Of a DNA stretch of 22,464 nt, positions 1 to 8,885 are shown in pieces; the first letter of the stretch is position 1, and each line of letters starts with the position of its first letter. Source of the stretch: Candidatus Auribacterota bacterium (GTDB lineage: Bacteria; Auribacterota; JAFGBW01). A program made the translations under genes and the position numbers. A model generated the notes under the pieces. It was not told the origin of the DNA, made no database searches, and saw nothing but the letters and a program-made list of their open reading frames with translations. Location: contig JAFGBW010000071.1 in assembly GCA_016932965.1 (NCBI GenBank), forward strand, positions 1 through 22,464, in the 5' to 3' direction.

Positions 1-960
1 ACAGCCGGTAAAATCCTGATAATACCTTTTATTCTCAGATGAAAGACGATAATAAGCGGCATTGTCCGCTCCCCGAAAGGATATCGTGGGGCCCATCTGG
101 CTGCCCTCACTGGTATGGTTGTACACCACGTCCAATATGACTTCCATGCCTGCCTGATGAAAGGCGGAAACCATTTTTTTGAATTCATTGAGGCCGTCCT
201 GGGAATTATCCGTGGACATGTAGCGCAAATCAGGCGCAAAAAAAGCAAGCGTGTTGTACCCCCAGTAATTAGCCAATTTTTTATCAAGCAAATGTCTGTC
301 ATCGATCCTGTGATGGACCGGCATGAGCTCAACGGAGGTGACTCCCAAATCCTTCAAATACTGAATAACCGGATCAGAAGAAAGCCCTCCGAATTTTCCC
401 CGAAAGGATTCAGGCACATCCTCACGAAGCCGGGTGAATCCTTTGACATGCAGTTCATAAATGACGGTTTTATTCCAGGGAACTTTCGGATGCTTGTCGT
501 TCTTCCAGTCAAAATCAGGATCAATGACCATGGCCAGAGGAGCATAGGCAGCGTTATCACGATCATCAAAAGACATATCGAGTGAGGCATCGCCTATTTT
601 ATAGCCGAACATTTCATCACTCCAGACCGTCTTCCTGCACAGTCCTTTTGCGTAAGGATCCAGAATGATTTTATTGTGATTGAAACGGTGTCCTTTTTCC
701 GGTTCGTACGGACCGTAAACGCGGAATCCGTAAATCTGTCCCGGTTTCACATCAGGCAGGTAACAATGCCATACCTGATCCGTATTTTCATACACCCGAA
801 GACGGGCATATTCATTTTTACTGTCAGCGGATTCAAAAAGACACAACTCGACTTTCGTGGCATTTTCGGAAAAAAACGCAAAATTAACCCCGTTGCCGTC
901 CCACGAAGCGCCCAGAGGATAAGGTCTTCCCGGCCATACACGATGGGTACTGTTACTCAT
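1..960 (-). CDS. glgX: Glycogen debranching enzyme (GlgX/isoamylase type), N-terminal part
   Basis: This gene encodes an enzyme that hydrolyses alpha-1,6 branches of glycogen in the cytoplasm (GH13, isoamylase/GlgX/TreX group). About 320 residues are present and the rest lies beyond the left edge; the family is usually around 700 residues. The N-terminus reads STHRVWPGRPYPLGASWDG then GVNFAFFSENATKVELCLF, the typical CBM48 opening. The catalytic barrel begins with TVIYELHVKGFT, then VTSVELMPVHH, YWGYNTLAFFAPD and GH13 region I, DVVYNHT. The frame stops at DFTGC, just before the expected GN. The ATG at 960 is preferred because AAGGA lies 9 nt upstream; an in-frame ATG at 969 directly abuts that AAGGA and is too close. 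The gene is divergent from the kinase at 1373. The family call is firm; GlgX versus archaeal-type TreX cannot be settled from this part. Confidence 0.95.
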   Translation of the reverse strand, partial: MSNSTHRVWPGRPYPLGASWDGNGVNFAFFSENATKVELCLFESADSKNEYARLRVYENTDQVWHCYLPDVKPGQIYGFRVYGPYEPEKGHRFNHNKIILDPYAKGLCRKTVWSDEMFGYKIGDASLDMSFDDRDNAAYAPLAMVIDPDFDWKNDKHPKVPWNKTVIYELHVKGFTRLREDVPESFRGKFGGLSSDPVIQYLKDLGVTSVELMPVHHRIDDRHLLDKKLANYWGYNTLAFFAPDLRYMSTDNSQDGLNEFKKMVSAFHQAGMEVILDVVYNHTSEGSQMGPTISFRGADNAAYYRLSSENKRYYQDFTGC

Positions 961-1000
961 ACAAGTCATTCCTTATCTGAATTAAGTAAAGAAGCATTAT

Positions 1001-1006
1001 ATTATA
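1001..1006 (-). promoter_or_regulatory. Candidate -10 box of the glgX promoter
   Basis: Read on the minus strand this is a perfect TATAAT about 40 nt upstream of the glgX ATG. No convincing -35 hexamer lies 16-18 nt further up (TTTTAG or TTTTTA at best). Activator dependence or chance are both possible. Confidence 0.35.
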
Positions 1007-1297
1007 CACCGTTTCTGTCCAGTCTAAAAATCCAAAACACAACACAAAGAAATTCAAAAAATGTTGACAAAATGAGATCGCTGTATGAATGGCAGGGCTG
1101 TGAGCATCAGCTTAGAAAATATTTGTGTCTGACTCAGACAGAACAAACGGTGAGATCAGACGTGCCGTGTTGAATGAAAAACAACCATTTGACCGGCCGG
1201 CCTAACCTCTTTCCGTTCAAGCCCCCTGTTTCATGATATCTCATCATATCCGTAAATCAACCCACTGTATACGGCAAGTCGCCATGATTAAATCCGC

Positions 1298-1326
1298 TTG
1301 CAAACCGGCGCTATTTCCTATAAATT
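1298..1326 (+). promoter_or_regulatory. Candidate promoter of the hybrid histidine kinase
   Basis: TTGCAA (1298-1303), a 17-nt spacer and TAAATT (1321-1326) give a weak sigma70-like pair about 47 nt before the kinase start. The rest of the 961-1372 spacer holds a GGCCGGCC palindrome near 1194-1201 but no further gene that I can support. Confidence 0.3.
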
Positions 1327-1372
1327 GTCTGTAAGGTCTTAAGGTAAGGAAAGGCCGAATCATAGAGATGGA

Positions 1373-4300
1373 TTGATCAATCCATTCCTGAATATGAAAA
1401 TGAAGCTCCAGTCCAATATTTTTCTTCTATCGGGACTATTGTCTGTCATTTTGATTCTGTCCGGCACTTATTTATATTACCGCAACGAGTCCAGTCTGAT
1501 CATTCAGAAAAAAAATGAGGAATTAACAGCGATTGCCAACCTGAAAGAAAAACAAATCCTGGAATGGCTCGGACAGATCAAGTCCCTCTCCTCATTACTA
1601 TCCAAAAGTCCTTTTCTAACCGCTGCACTGCAAAAGTGGCAGCAAAACAGAGATCCTTCCATAAAGAAAAATCTGGCAGCAAAAATCTTTCATTTGCAGG
1701 GGCATATCGGCGATGCTATTGTCTGTCTTATCTCTCCGGAAAGGAAAATCATCGTAACGACTCATGCTGTTACGGGAATCGAATCTGAAATCCAGAAAAA
1801 TCTCGATGATATTTTCATAAAAAAAAGAACAGCCTGTTCCGATTTTTCTCTCAGCAATATTCTCAACCGGGTTTTCCTGAGCCATATCATTCCGGTTTTC
1901 GATAACGATTCCAACCCCATAGCCGCCCTGGTTTGTCTGACTGACCCTGAAAAAACTTTTTTTCATTATATCCAGGACTGGCCGACTCCCAGTAATACCG
2001 CTGAGACCCTTCTTGTCCGCCAAGATGAAAACCATGCTCTTTTTCTAAACGAGCTGAGACACAAAAAAAAAACCACTCTGAAATTGCGGATACCCCTGTC
2101 CGAAACCGATCTTCCAGCGGCCAGAGCCATTTCAGGATTCACCGGAATATTCAACGGCAAGGATTATCGCGGGAAACGTGTGCTGGCCGATTTAAGACCC
2201 ATTCCTGACACAGAGTGGTTCATGATCACAAAAATAGACCAAAAAGAGATATTTTCAGAACTCAGATACAAATCCATTGTCGTGATTGTGTTCCTGACAC
2301 TTCTGCTCATTTCATCTATGCTGGGTCTGGGTCTCATTTATCACTTCAGGCAAAAAAACATCTATCAGAACCTTTTTCAGCAGGAAAAGGAAATCCGTTC
2401 CCTTCAGGAAGAATCCCATGCCATTCTTTACAGCATCGGTGACGCCGTCATTTGTACAGATACCAAAAGCATCATCAGACACATGAACCCTGAAGCAGAA
2501 AGATTGACCGGATGGAAGGAAACGGAAGCAGCGGGGAAACATCTAGGCGACGTATTTAAAATCATGAATCTGAAAACAAGAAAAAAAATTGATAATCCGG
2601 TCGAACGTGTCTTAAAAGAACAGGGTGTGACAGGGCTTGCCAACCATACGGCCCTGATCGCCAGAGATGGAAAAGAAATTCCCATTTCGGACTCCAGATC
2701 GCCCATTAAAGATGAGCATGGCTGTATCACGGGTGTGGTTTTGGTCTTCCGCGATCAGACAAACGACTACCATTCCCAGGAAGCCATCCGGCAAAGCCAG
2801 GAGAATCTGGAACTGGCCCTGACTTCCGCTCATATGGGGATCTGGTCATGGAACATTCTTGATGATAAACACCATTTGGATCAGCAAGCCCATACCCTCC
2901 TAGGGGTTGATCCTGATCATTTCATCGTTAGCCCTGAAGAATTCTTCAAGCTTATTCATCCGGATGACAGAGAATACATCAAGGAAAAATTCCTCCAAAC
3001 CCTGGAAAAGGACAACCCATGTGAAGCGGAATTCCGCATCATCCGGCCTGATCAAAGCATCCATTATATCTGCTGCAGGGGAAAACTTATCCGTGATAAC
3101 GCCGGCAGACCCCAGCAGATCAACGGCATCCTCTGGGACATCTCTGAAAGAATTAAAATGGAACAAAATCTGCAGAGGGAAATGAAACGCGCCAAAAAAT
3201 ATCTGGACACCGTCGAAGCCATCATTGTCGCATTAGACAGTCAGGGCATGATCACGCTCATCAACCGGAAAGGATGCAATCTCATCGGATATGATGAGAA
3301 TGAACTCATCGGCCAGGAATGGTTTTCACGGTGTCTGCCCCAGCCAGAAGGAATGAAAAGGGTCTACCCCGTGTTTAAAAAACTCATCAGCGGGGAAATG
3401 AAATCCGTTGAATATTTTGAAAATACTGTCGTCACACGGTCGGGTCAAATCAGACTGATCGCCTGGCATAACGCCCTGCTCAAAAATGAAGAGGGCCGGA
3501 TCATCGGGACTCTGAGCGCCGGTGAAGACGTGACGGAAAATAGAAAAACCGAACAGCTTCTTGCCCAGGAAAAAGAGCGGCTTTCCGTGACGCTGCGAAG
3601 TATCGGTGACGGTGTCATCGCAACAGACATCACAGGCAATATCATGCTGATGAATAACATCGCGGAAAATTTGACCGGCTGGACTGCCGATGAGGCAACC
3701 GGTCGTCCGCTGAACGAAGTTTTTACCATCATCAACGAAAACAGCCGAAAGCCCTGCGAAAATCCGGTTGAAAAGGTCATGAAAACCGGGACCGTCATCG
3801 GACTGGCAAACCACACGGTTCTGATCAGCCGCAACGGCAGGGAATATACCATCGCCGACAGCGGAGCCCCGATCAGGGACCATTCCGGAAACATCATCGG
3901 CGTGGTACTCGTCTTCCGGGATATTTCAGAAAAAATAAAAACTGAAGAACTGCTCCAACGGGCCCAAAAACTGGAAGCCCTGGGTGTTTTTGCAGGCGGA
4001 ATCGCCCATGATTTCAACAACATGCTGGCGACCATATTGGGAAATATTTCCCTGGCCAGGTTCATGTCTGAAAAAAAACAGTTCGACAAGGATATCGTGG
4101 AAAGCATGAGAATCTCTGAAAAAGAAATAGTCAAAGCCAGGGAGCTTTCCGTTCAGCTTCTCACTTTTGCCAAAGGCGGCAGCCCGGTTAAAAAATTTTC
4201 CTCCATTCAAGCATTACTGGAAAAAGCCGTGCCTTTTATCTGCAGCGGCTCACAAACCAGGCCTGTTTTCTCTTTTCCCCATGATTTGTGGAATGTTTAC

Positions 4301-5089
4301 ATGGATGAAAGCCAGATTCACCAGGTCATTCAGAATCTGGTCATCAATGCCATCCAGACCATGCCTGAAGGTGGTGATCTGGAAATTCAATCTCAGAATT
4401 TCATTGCCGGAACAGGCATGCCCCCGCTTTCAGACGGGAATAGATATGTCAAAACCACTCTCCTTGATCATGGACAGGGGATTCCGCATGAAATCCTGAG
4501 CCGGATATTTGATCCTTTTTTCACCACCAAAGAAAAGGGAACAGGATTGGGACTTTCCGTCTGTTATTCCATCCTTCAAAAACACAACGGGCTCATCACA
4601 GCCCAATCCATCCCGGGAAAAGGGACCGGATTCTCCTTTTATCTTCCTGCTTGCCTTAAAACTGTCTCTGACACCGGCCGGGTTGCATCCTCTGTTTCGG
4701 CCTCAATAAAAAAAGGCCATATTCTCATCATGGATGATGAACCGGGGTTGAGAGACATCCTCTCCAAAATCATGCTCAACCTGGGATGCGAAACGGATAC
4801 GGCACCGGAAGGAAAGACAGCACTGGAAAAGTATAAAGAGGCCATGAAAAAAGGAAAACCGTTTGACATGGTGATTCTTGATCTGACTATTCCGGGAGGA
4901 ATGGGGGGAAAACAAACAATGGAAGAACTGTTGAAATTGAATCCCCATGTCAAATCCGTTGTTTCCAGCGGATATTCTACCGACGGCATTCTCTCTGATT
5001 ATGCTTCGCATGGATTCAAAGGGGTCATCCATAAACCGTTCGAAATCGAGGAAATCATCCGTTGCCTGAATGAAATTCTGCCGGATTAG
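1373..5089 (+). CDS. Membrane hybrid sensor histidine kinase: Cache-like sensor, four PAS, kinase, receiver
   Basis: This is a two-component hybrid kinase of about 1238 residues. One membrane helix lies near residues 14-35, a Cache-like extracytoplasmic region near 40-295 and a second helix at 302-325. Four PAS domains follow at about 347-465, 478-595, 606-725 and 737-860. The HisKA H-box GGIAHDFNN places the phospho-accepting His at residue 879. The HATPase_c domain has N988 in its N-box, DHGQGIP from 1032, and FDPFFTTKEKGTGLGLS. The C-terminal receiver has DDE near its start and the phospho-acceptor D1170 in ILDLTIP, with the conserved late Lys in HKPF. PAS1 and PAS4 are about half identical by eye, so they look like an internal duplication. 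The start is uncertain: TTG at 1373 has AGAG 5 nt upstream, while in-frame ATGs at 1394 and 1400 lack a visible ribosome site. No separate response regulator adjoins it. The ligand is unknown. Confidence 0.93.
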   Translation: MINPFLNMKMKLQSNIFLLSGLLSVILILSGTYLYYRNESSLIIQKKNEELTAIANLKEKQILEWLGQIKSLSSLLSKSPFLTAALQKWQQNRDPSIKKNLAAKIFHLQGHIGDAIVCLISPERKIIVTTHAVTGIESEIQKNLDDIFIKKRTACSDFSLSNILNRVFLSHIIPVFDNDSNPIAALVCLTDPEKTFFHYIQDWPTPSNTAETLLVRQDENHALFLNELRHKKKTTLKLRIPLSETDLPAARAISGFTGIFNGKDYRGKRVLADLRPIPDTEWFMITKIDQKEIFSELRYKSIVVIVFLTLLLISSMLGLGLIYHFRQKNIYQNLFQQEKEIRSLQEESHAILYSIGDAVICTDTKSIIRHMNPEAERLTGWKETEAAGKHLGDVFKIMNLKTRKKIDNPVERVLKEQGVTGLANHTALIARDGKEIPISDSRSPIKDEHGCITGVVLVFRDQTNDYHSQEAIRQSQENLELALTSAHMGIWSWNILDDKHHLDQQAHTLLGVDPDHFIVSPEEFFKLIHPDDREYIKEKFLQTLEKDNPCEAEFRIIRPDQSIHYICCRGKLIRDNAGRPQQINGILWDISERIKMEQNLQREMKRAKKYLDTVEAIIVALDSQGMITLINRKGCNLIGYDENELIGQEWFSRCLPQPEGMKRVYPVFKKLISGEMKSVEYFENTVVTRSGQIRLIAWHNALLKNEEGRIIGTLSAGEDVTENRKTEQLLAQEKERLSVTLRSIGDGVIATDITGNIMLMNNIAENLTGWTADEATGRPLNEVFTIINENSRKPCENPVEKVMKTGTVIGLANHTVLISRNGREYTIADSGAPIRDHSGNIIGVVLVFRDISEKIKTEELLQRAQKLEALGVFAGGIAHDFNNMLATILGNISLARFMSEKKQFDKDIVESMRISEKEIVKARELSVQLLTFAKGGSPVKKFSSIQALLEKAVPFICSGSQTRPVFSFPHDLWNVYMDESQIHQVIQNLVINAIQTMPEGGDLEIQSQNFIAGTGMPPLSDGNRYVKTTLLDHGQGIPHEILSRIFDPFFTTKEKGTGLGLSVCYSILQKHNGLITAQSIPGKGTGFSFYLPACLKTVSDTGRVASSVSASIKKGHILIMDDEPGLRDILSKIMLNLGCETDTAPEGKTALEKYKEAMKKGKPFDMVILDLTIPGGMGGKQTMEELLKLNPHVKSVVSSGYSTDGILSDYASHGFKGVIHKPFEIEEIIRCLNEILPD

Positions 5090-5272
5090 TCAGTTATCCG
5101 CCGGAAAATCTTATTCTCCGCTCAAGACGGTTTGTTTTAATATAAAATAATTTTTTACCCCGGGATGGCTGGGAATTGAGAATGGGAAAAAATTCCTCAC
5201 AGAGTTTTTATTGAACGAAGCAGAACCCATCCTGTTGATCCTATAAATTCTGTCTAAAAATCAGCTTCCCGT

Positions 5273-5364
5273 TCTCTGCGCCTCAGTGCCTCTGCGGGAG
5301 TATTTTTTCAATCCCGTATCTGTCAAACTTCAGGAGTCCAAATCCTGTGGGCGGTGGTTTACCC
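5273..5364 (+). repeat. Composite intergenic repeat, locus I (octamers plus 52-bp element)
   Basis: The 5090-5371 spacer holds no gene. At 5273-5296 three 8-nt units (TCTCTGCG, CCTCAGTG, CCTCTGCG) run head to tail and end in GGAGTA, as at locus II. At 5313-5364 follows an element beginning CCCGTATCTGTCAAACTT and containing GAGTCCAAA, related to 14604-14649 and 18836-18882. It ends 7 nt from the stop codon of the permease gene on the opposite strand. A short GAATTGAGAATGGG near 5171-5185 resembles two heptamer units. Confidence 0.6.
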
Positions 5365-5371
5365 GTATTCG

Positions 5372-6652
5372 TTATTCCCGGCGCAGGGCCTTCACCGGAT
5401 CCAGGCGGGCGGCTTTCCATGCCGGAATGAGACTGGAAAAAACCGCGAAAATAATCAGAATCAAAAGGGATTCCAGAAGCGTTTTTTCATAAAACCGGAA
5501 CGACCAGTTTTCAAAATCCGGAATCCAGCGCGGCAGCGGTTTTAAAAGAAACATCGTGGTATAATAACCCGCCGCTAGACCCAGTATTCCCCCTATAAGA
5601 ATATGAAGGAAGCCCTCTTTGAAAAACATGAACAATATGCTTCTGGGACTCGCTCCTACCGCTGTCCTCAACCCGATTTCCGTCATCCGTTCATGAATGG
5701 AAACCAGCATCATGTTTGCGCAAAACAGACAGGCCACCAGTAAAATGAGAAACGAAACGCTGTTGATCATCCACTGCAGGGTTTCCAGGCTTTGTCTTTT
5801 TCTCCGGATATAATCCGCCTGGTCCCAAACCACAAAAGAAGGAGACGCCCTTCCACGCATGAGAAATTGAAAGGCTTTCTCCGCGACAGCTTCATGGACA
5901 TCGACTGAGGATGGCTGAAGAATGAAAAAATCCGTCCTTTCTTTTTCCCCCATCACTTCCAGAAGAGTCGAATGGGGAATAAAAATAGTGTTGTCCGGAT
6001 CCAGAAAGGCGGTCCTGCCTGCTGACTCAATCTCCCCTTTGACTGAAAAAATATGGTCATAAATCTTGAGATGAACACCCGGAATGATGCAGTTAGGAAA
6101 TAAAAACTTTTTGACATTTTTTCCAATCACACAGACTTTCCTGCTTTCCTGTTCTTCAAGCCAGTTCAAGAAATTCCCACCTCCTTTTATTCGCATGGAA
6201 AGAAGGTTTTCCCCTTCCGGAAAAATCCCGGCAAGGTTAAACCGAAAAGATTTCCCGCCAGGTGTCATGTATGTCCATGTTCCCCGGACCAGCGGTGAGG
6301 CATAACGGATACCCGGGACGGCATTTTTGAGATCCCTCGCTTCCTTAGGAAGAAGCGGCTGCCAGGCACCCTCATCCGCTGCTGCTGAATCCAGCCCTTT
6401 GAGGGATTTTCGTATATCCTTTTCCAGCTTCAAAGCGCCCGGATGAATGGGAAGCTCCCTGATGATAAAAATATGATTCAGAATGAAACCCTCGACTGTT
6501 TTCCGGAATTCCATGCGGGCGGTCTCGCAGAAATTATAGCTGGTGGAAAGGCTCGCAATAGCAATACAAACTCCCAAAACAGTGGAAATCGAACGGACTG
6601 AAATCCTGCGGAAAAAAAAGGCAAGACCGGTATGTTTTGAAAAATAATTCAT
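5372..6652 (-). CDS. ABC transporter permease, MacB/FtsX (LolC/E-like) family
   Basis: This is the inner-membrane permease of a type VII (MacB-like) ABC system, the last gene of the export operon. It has about 426 residues: an N-terminal helix (STVLGVCIAIASLSTSY), a roughly 230-residue periplasmic MacB_PCD-like domain, then three C-terminal helices around SVSFLILLVACLFCANMM, ILIGGILGLAAGYYTTMFLL and LLILIIFAVFSSLIPAW. It ends in the family-typical ARLDPVKALRRE. The cytoplasmic loop MTEIGLRTAVGASPRSI is characteristic of FtsX-like permeases and contacts the ATPase. ATG 6652 is chosen; an in-frame TTG at 6670 sits only 2 nt after AGGA and is less likely. The gene lies 276 nt downstream of its ATPase, an unusually wide gap filled with repeat DNA. 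It transports a substrate that cannot be named from sequence. Confidence 0.9.
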   Translation of the reverse strand: MNYFSKHTGLAFFFRRISVRSISTVLGVCIAIASLSTSYNFCETARMEFRKTVEGFILNHIFIIRELPIHPGALKLEKDIRKSLKGLDSAAADEGAWQPLLPKEARDLKNAVPGIRYASPLVRGTWTYMTPGGKSFRFNLAGIFPEGENLLSMRIKGGGNFLNWLEEQESRKVCVIGKNVKKFLFPNCIIPGVHLKIYDHIFSVKGEIESAGRTAFLDPDNTIFIPHSTLLEVMGEKERTDFFILQPSSVDVHEAVAEKAFQFLMRGRASPSFVVWDQADYIRRKRQSLETLQWMINSVSFLILLVACLFCANMMLVSIHERMTEIGLRTAVGASPRSILFMFFKEGFLHILIGGILGLAAGYYTTMFLLKPLPRWIPDFENWSFRFYEKTLLESLLILIIFAVFSSLIPAWKAARLDPVKALRRE

Positions 6653-6844
6653 GAATATTTTCCGTTTCAATTTCCTAACTGTCCGTTAAATTTTCATCCC
6701 TTGTTTTTAATCTGCATTATTACAGATATTCCAGCCATTGTTATTCAACAAGAATTGAGACTCGTAACCACGATGGATTGGATTTTATCAATCTCAGTGA
6801 AAAATGCTCCTTGTCATGATTGGTTTAAATATTATTCCATTTTT

Positions 6845-6879
6845 ATTCTCAATTTTTAATTCTCAATTCTCAATTAAAA
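6845..6879 (+). repeat. Heptamer-phased repeat inside the export operon
   Basis: Five consecutive 7-nt units ATTCTCA, ATTTTTA, ATTCTCA, ATTCTCA, ATTAAAA occupy this stretch without any insertion. It lies in the spacer between the ATPase and permease genes of one apparent operon. The same family of words recurs at 14503-14558 and 18799-18833. No gene is evident in the 6653-6928 gap. Confidence 0.7.
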
Positions 6880-6928
6880 CTCATGCGACATTTCTTATTC
6901 ATGATTATTTTTTGTAGCTGAAAGCCGG

Positions 6929-7612
6929 TCATATTTTATGGTCCTCGACAATCTGTCCGTCCATAATACAAATGGTTCTTGGAAACCGCGCAGCCACAGA
7001 GGGATCATGGGTAATGACCACAACGGTTTTACCCTCATTTGAAAGATTAAAAAGCAAATCCAGGATCTGATTTCCGCTTGCGGAATCAAGATTTCCGGTC
7101 GGCTCATCTGCCAGTATGATGCGGGGATCGTTTACGATGGCCCTGGCAATGGCTGTTCTCTGCTGCTCGCCTCCGGATAAGGTCTTTGCCAGATTCTCCT
7201 GTTTAGCGGTCAGTCCTACCCGGGAAAGCGCGTTCCGGATCAGAGAAGCATGAACGGATTTAGGCCGGGGAGAATATTTCAAAGGCAGCGCGGCATTTTC
7301 CCATACCGTCCACTCAGACATCAGAACAAATGTCTGAAAAACAAATCCAAAATCACGGTTCCGGAGTTCAGCCAGCTCATCTTTATCACGGCAATAAACG
7401 CTTTCACCCTGGTATTGATATTCGCCTTCTGTCGGTTTCAGCATGCCGCCTAATATGTTCAATAAAGTGCTTTTTCCTGAACCGGAAGGGCCCTTGATGC
7501 ATATGGCTTCCCCCGGTGCGATTTCGAGATTGACGTTTTTCAATGCTTCAAATACAAAAGGGGTTGAACCGTATCCGCCGTATTTCATCCCTGTTTGAAT
7601 CAGCCGGAGCAT
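6929..7612 (-). CDS. ABC transporter ATP-binding protein, LolD/MacB-N type
   Basis: This 227-residue ATPase would power the MacB-like permease encoded downstream. All nucleotide-binding motifs are intact: Walker [10 protein letters not shown] (K47), Q-loop Q93 in VFQTF, signature LSGGEQQR (S146), Walker B ILADEP (D169, E170), D-loop GNLD and switch H202 in VITHD. The length fits LolD/FtsE-like stand-alone ATPases. The ATG at 7612 lies 10 nt after the stop of the fusion-protein gene. A GAGG overlapping that stop (TGAGGAATGATCC before the ATG) is the ribosome site, so translation is probably coupled. The C-terminus is ordinary. LolD, MacB N-half and antimicrobial-peptide exporters share these motifs; the context favours the efflux type. 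Confidence 0.95.
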   Translation of the reverse strand: MLRLIQTGMKYGGYGSTPFVFEALKNVNLEIAPGEAICIKGPSGSGKSTLLNILGGMLKPTEGEYQYQGESVYCRDKDELAELRNRDFGFVFQTFVLMSEWTVWENAALPLKYSPRPKSVHASLIRNALSRVGLTAKQENLAKTLSGGEQQRTAIARAIVNDPRIILADEPTGNLDSASGNQILDLLFNLSNEGKTVVVITHDPSVAARFPRTICIMDGQIVEDHKI

Positions 7613-7622
7613 GGATCATTCC

Positions 7623-8885
7623 TCAAAAACGTTTCGTGAGGTGCTGACCTTCTTTCAGGTCGCCGCTGATTTCGATCCACTCTCCGTTATCCATCCCCGT
7701 TTGTACCGGAACCGGTCTGATCCCTGTTTCTTCATGACGATAACAGACTTTTTTTCCTCCGTCATAAAACAAGTACTCAAGGGGTATGGCATAGATATTT
7801 CTTCTCATCCCCTTATTGAAAACGCATAAAACTTTTTCTCCGGCAATGAGAGATTGAGACAAATCTTCTTCCACTTGCAGCCGCACTTCAAAACGCCAGT
7901 GCTCGCCATAGGGAGCGGCTACGGAAGAAACATGCGATATCACTGCCTGTAATTCCGACCCGTTTTCAAAACCGGACTTCTTCAGACAGACGGTATCCCC
8001 CTTGCCAATAAAAGGCATGTCTTTTTCAAAAAGAAAAACCTGTACATCCTTCTGTTTCTCGCTGGCCAAAGTAACGAGCCATTCTCCCTTGGCAAGAGAA
8101 ACCAGATTTGATTCACTCCAATCCTTGGGAAGACGTTCGGAAATTTCCACTACTTTTCCTGTCATCAGGGCGCGCACTTGCAAAGCGGACACGGACTGTT
8201 CCAGTTTGGCCAGATCTTCTTCGAGACGGAGGATATTCTCACGGATCTTTTTTTCCTGTTCATTCAGGTTCTCCTCCTCCTTTTTGGTTTTCAGATCGAA
8301 CAATTCCCGGGTCATGTCCTTGAGCTGCCATTCCTCCTTTGCCTGGCTGAATTCCTTTTCTGAAATCATCCCCCTTCTGAAAAGGATATCATTGTGTTTG
8401 ACTTTTTCTTCGAGCTCTTCCAGTTCACGTCTGTAACGGCAGGACTCCATCTCCCTCAGACCTCTGGCTTCAGGAAGGGTGAACCTGTAAAACTGATCCC
8501 GGGCGACCCGGGCTTCCCGCAGGCGCAGATTCAAAGCATCAAGCTCCTGGCGAAGCGATGGGTTTTCTAATGTAAAAAGAATCTGTCCCTCTATAACATG
8601 GTCCCCGATCCGGACGTGCCGGACCGAGAGATCCCCTCCGGTCTCAGTATGGATTTGAAGCAAATGATGATATACCACGGTTCCGGTTTCTTCCAGAGTT
8701 CCCTGAAGATCTCTTTTACGAAGAACGAATAAGGATCCCGGCTGTTCCGAAAATATTTTCACCGGCTTTATCGCAGATAAAGGAGTGGCTCCCATTTTCT
8801 CCCTCATAGCCGGGGCATGGGGCTGCAGGAGAAGGAAAAAATAACCCAGACTCAGAAAAATCAACGCCAGATAAAATTTTTTCAT
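7623..8885 (-). CDS. Periplasmic membrane-fusion (adaptor) protein, HlyD/MacA-like
   Basis: This 420-residue adaptor would link the inner-membrane ABC transporter to the TolC-like channel. It has a single N-terminal membrane anchor (residues 4-20). The first half of the biotinyl-lipoyl-like domain lies at about 65-105 (ETGTVVYH to IGDHVIEGQILFTL). A long charged coiled-coil hairpin covers about 108-235, rich in Glu, Lys and Leu. The second half-motif starts at about 236 (VRALMTGKVVEI), and beta-barrel and membrane-proximal parts end the protein. The ATG at 8885 overlaps the stop of the preceding gene by 4 nt (ATGA), and the ATPase follows after 10 nt. Coiled-coil length is closer to HlyD/AcrA-type adaptors than to short YknX types. 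Substrate unknown. Confidence 0.9.
   Translation of the reverse strand: MKKFYLALIFLSLGYFFLLLQPHAPAMREKMGATPLSAIKPVKIFSEQPGSLFVLRKRDLQGTLEETGTVVYHHLLQIHTETGGDLSVRHVRIGDHVIEGQILFTLENPSLRQELDALNLRLREARVARDQFYRFTLPEARGLREMESCRYRRELEELEEKVKHNDILFRRGMISEKEFSQAKEEWQLKDMTRELFDLKTKKEEENLNEQEKKIRENILRLEEDLAKLEQSVSALQVRALMTGKVVEISERLPKDWSESNLVSLAKGEWLVTLASEKQKDVQVFLFEKDMPFIGKGDTVCLKKSGFENGSELQAVISHVSSVAAPYGEHWRFEVRLQVEEDLSQSLIAGEKVLCVFNKGMRRNIYAIPLEYLFYDGGKKVCYRHEETGIRPVPVQTGMDNGEWIEISGDLKEGQHLTKRF

Noticed and set aside
676-1173. Plus-strand open frame across the glgX start and its upstream spacer
   Set aside because: No family resemblance; the minus strand here encodes conserved GlgX sequence.
3326-4134. 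Long minus-strand open frames inside the histidine kinase gene
   Set aside because: They have no domain character and lie wholly opposite a gene with complete kinase motifs.
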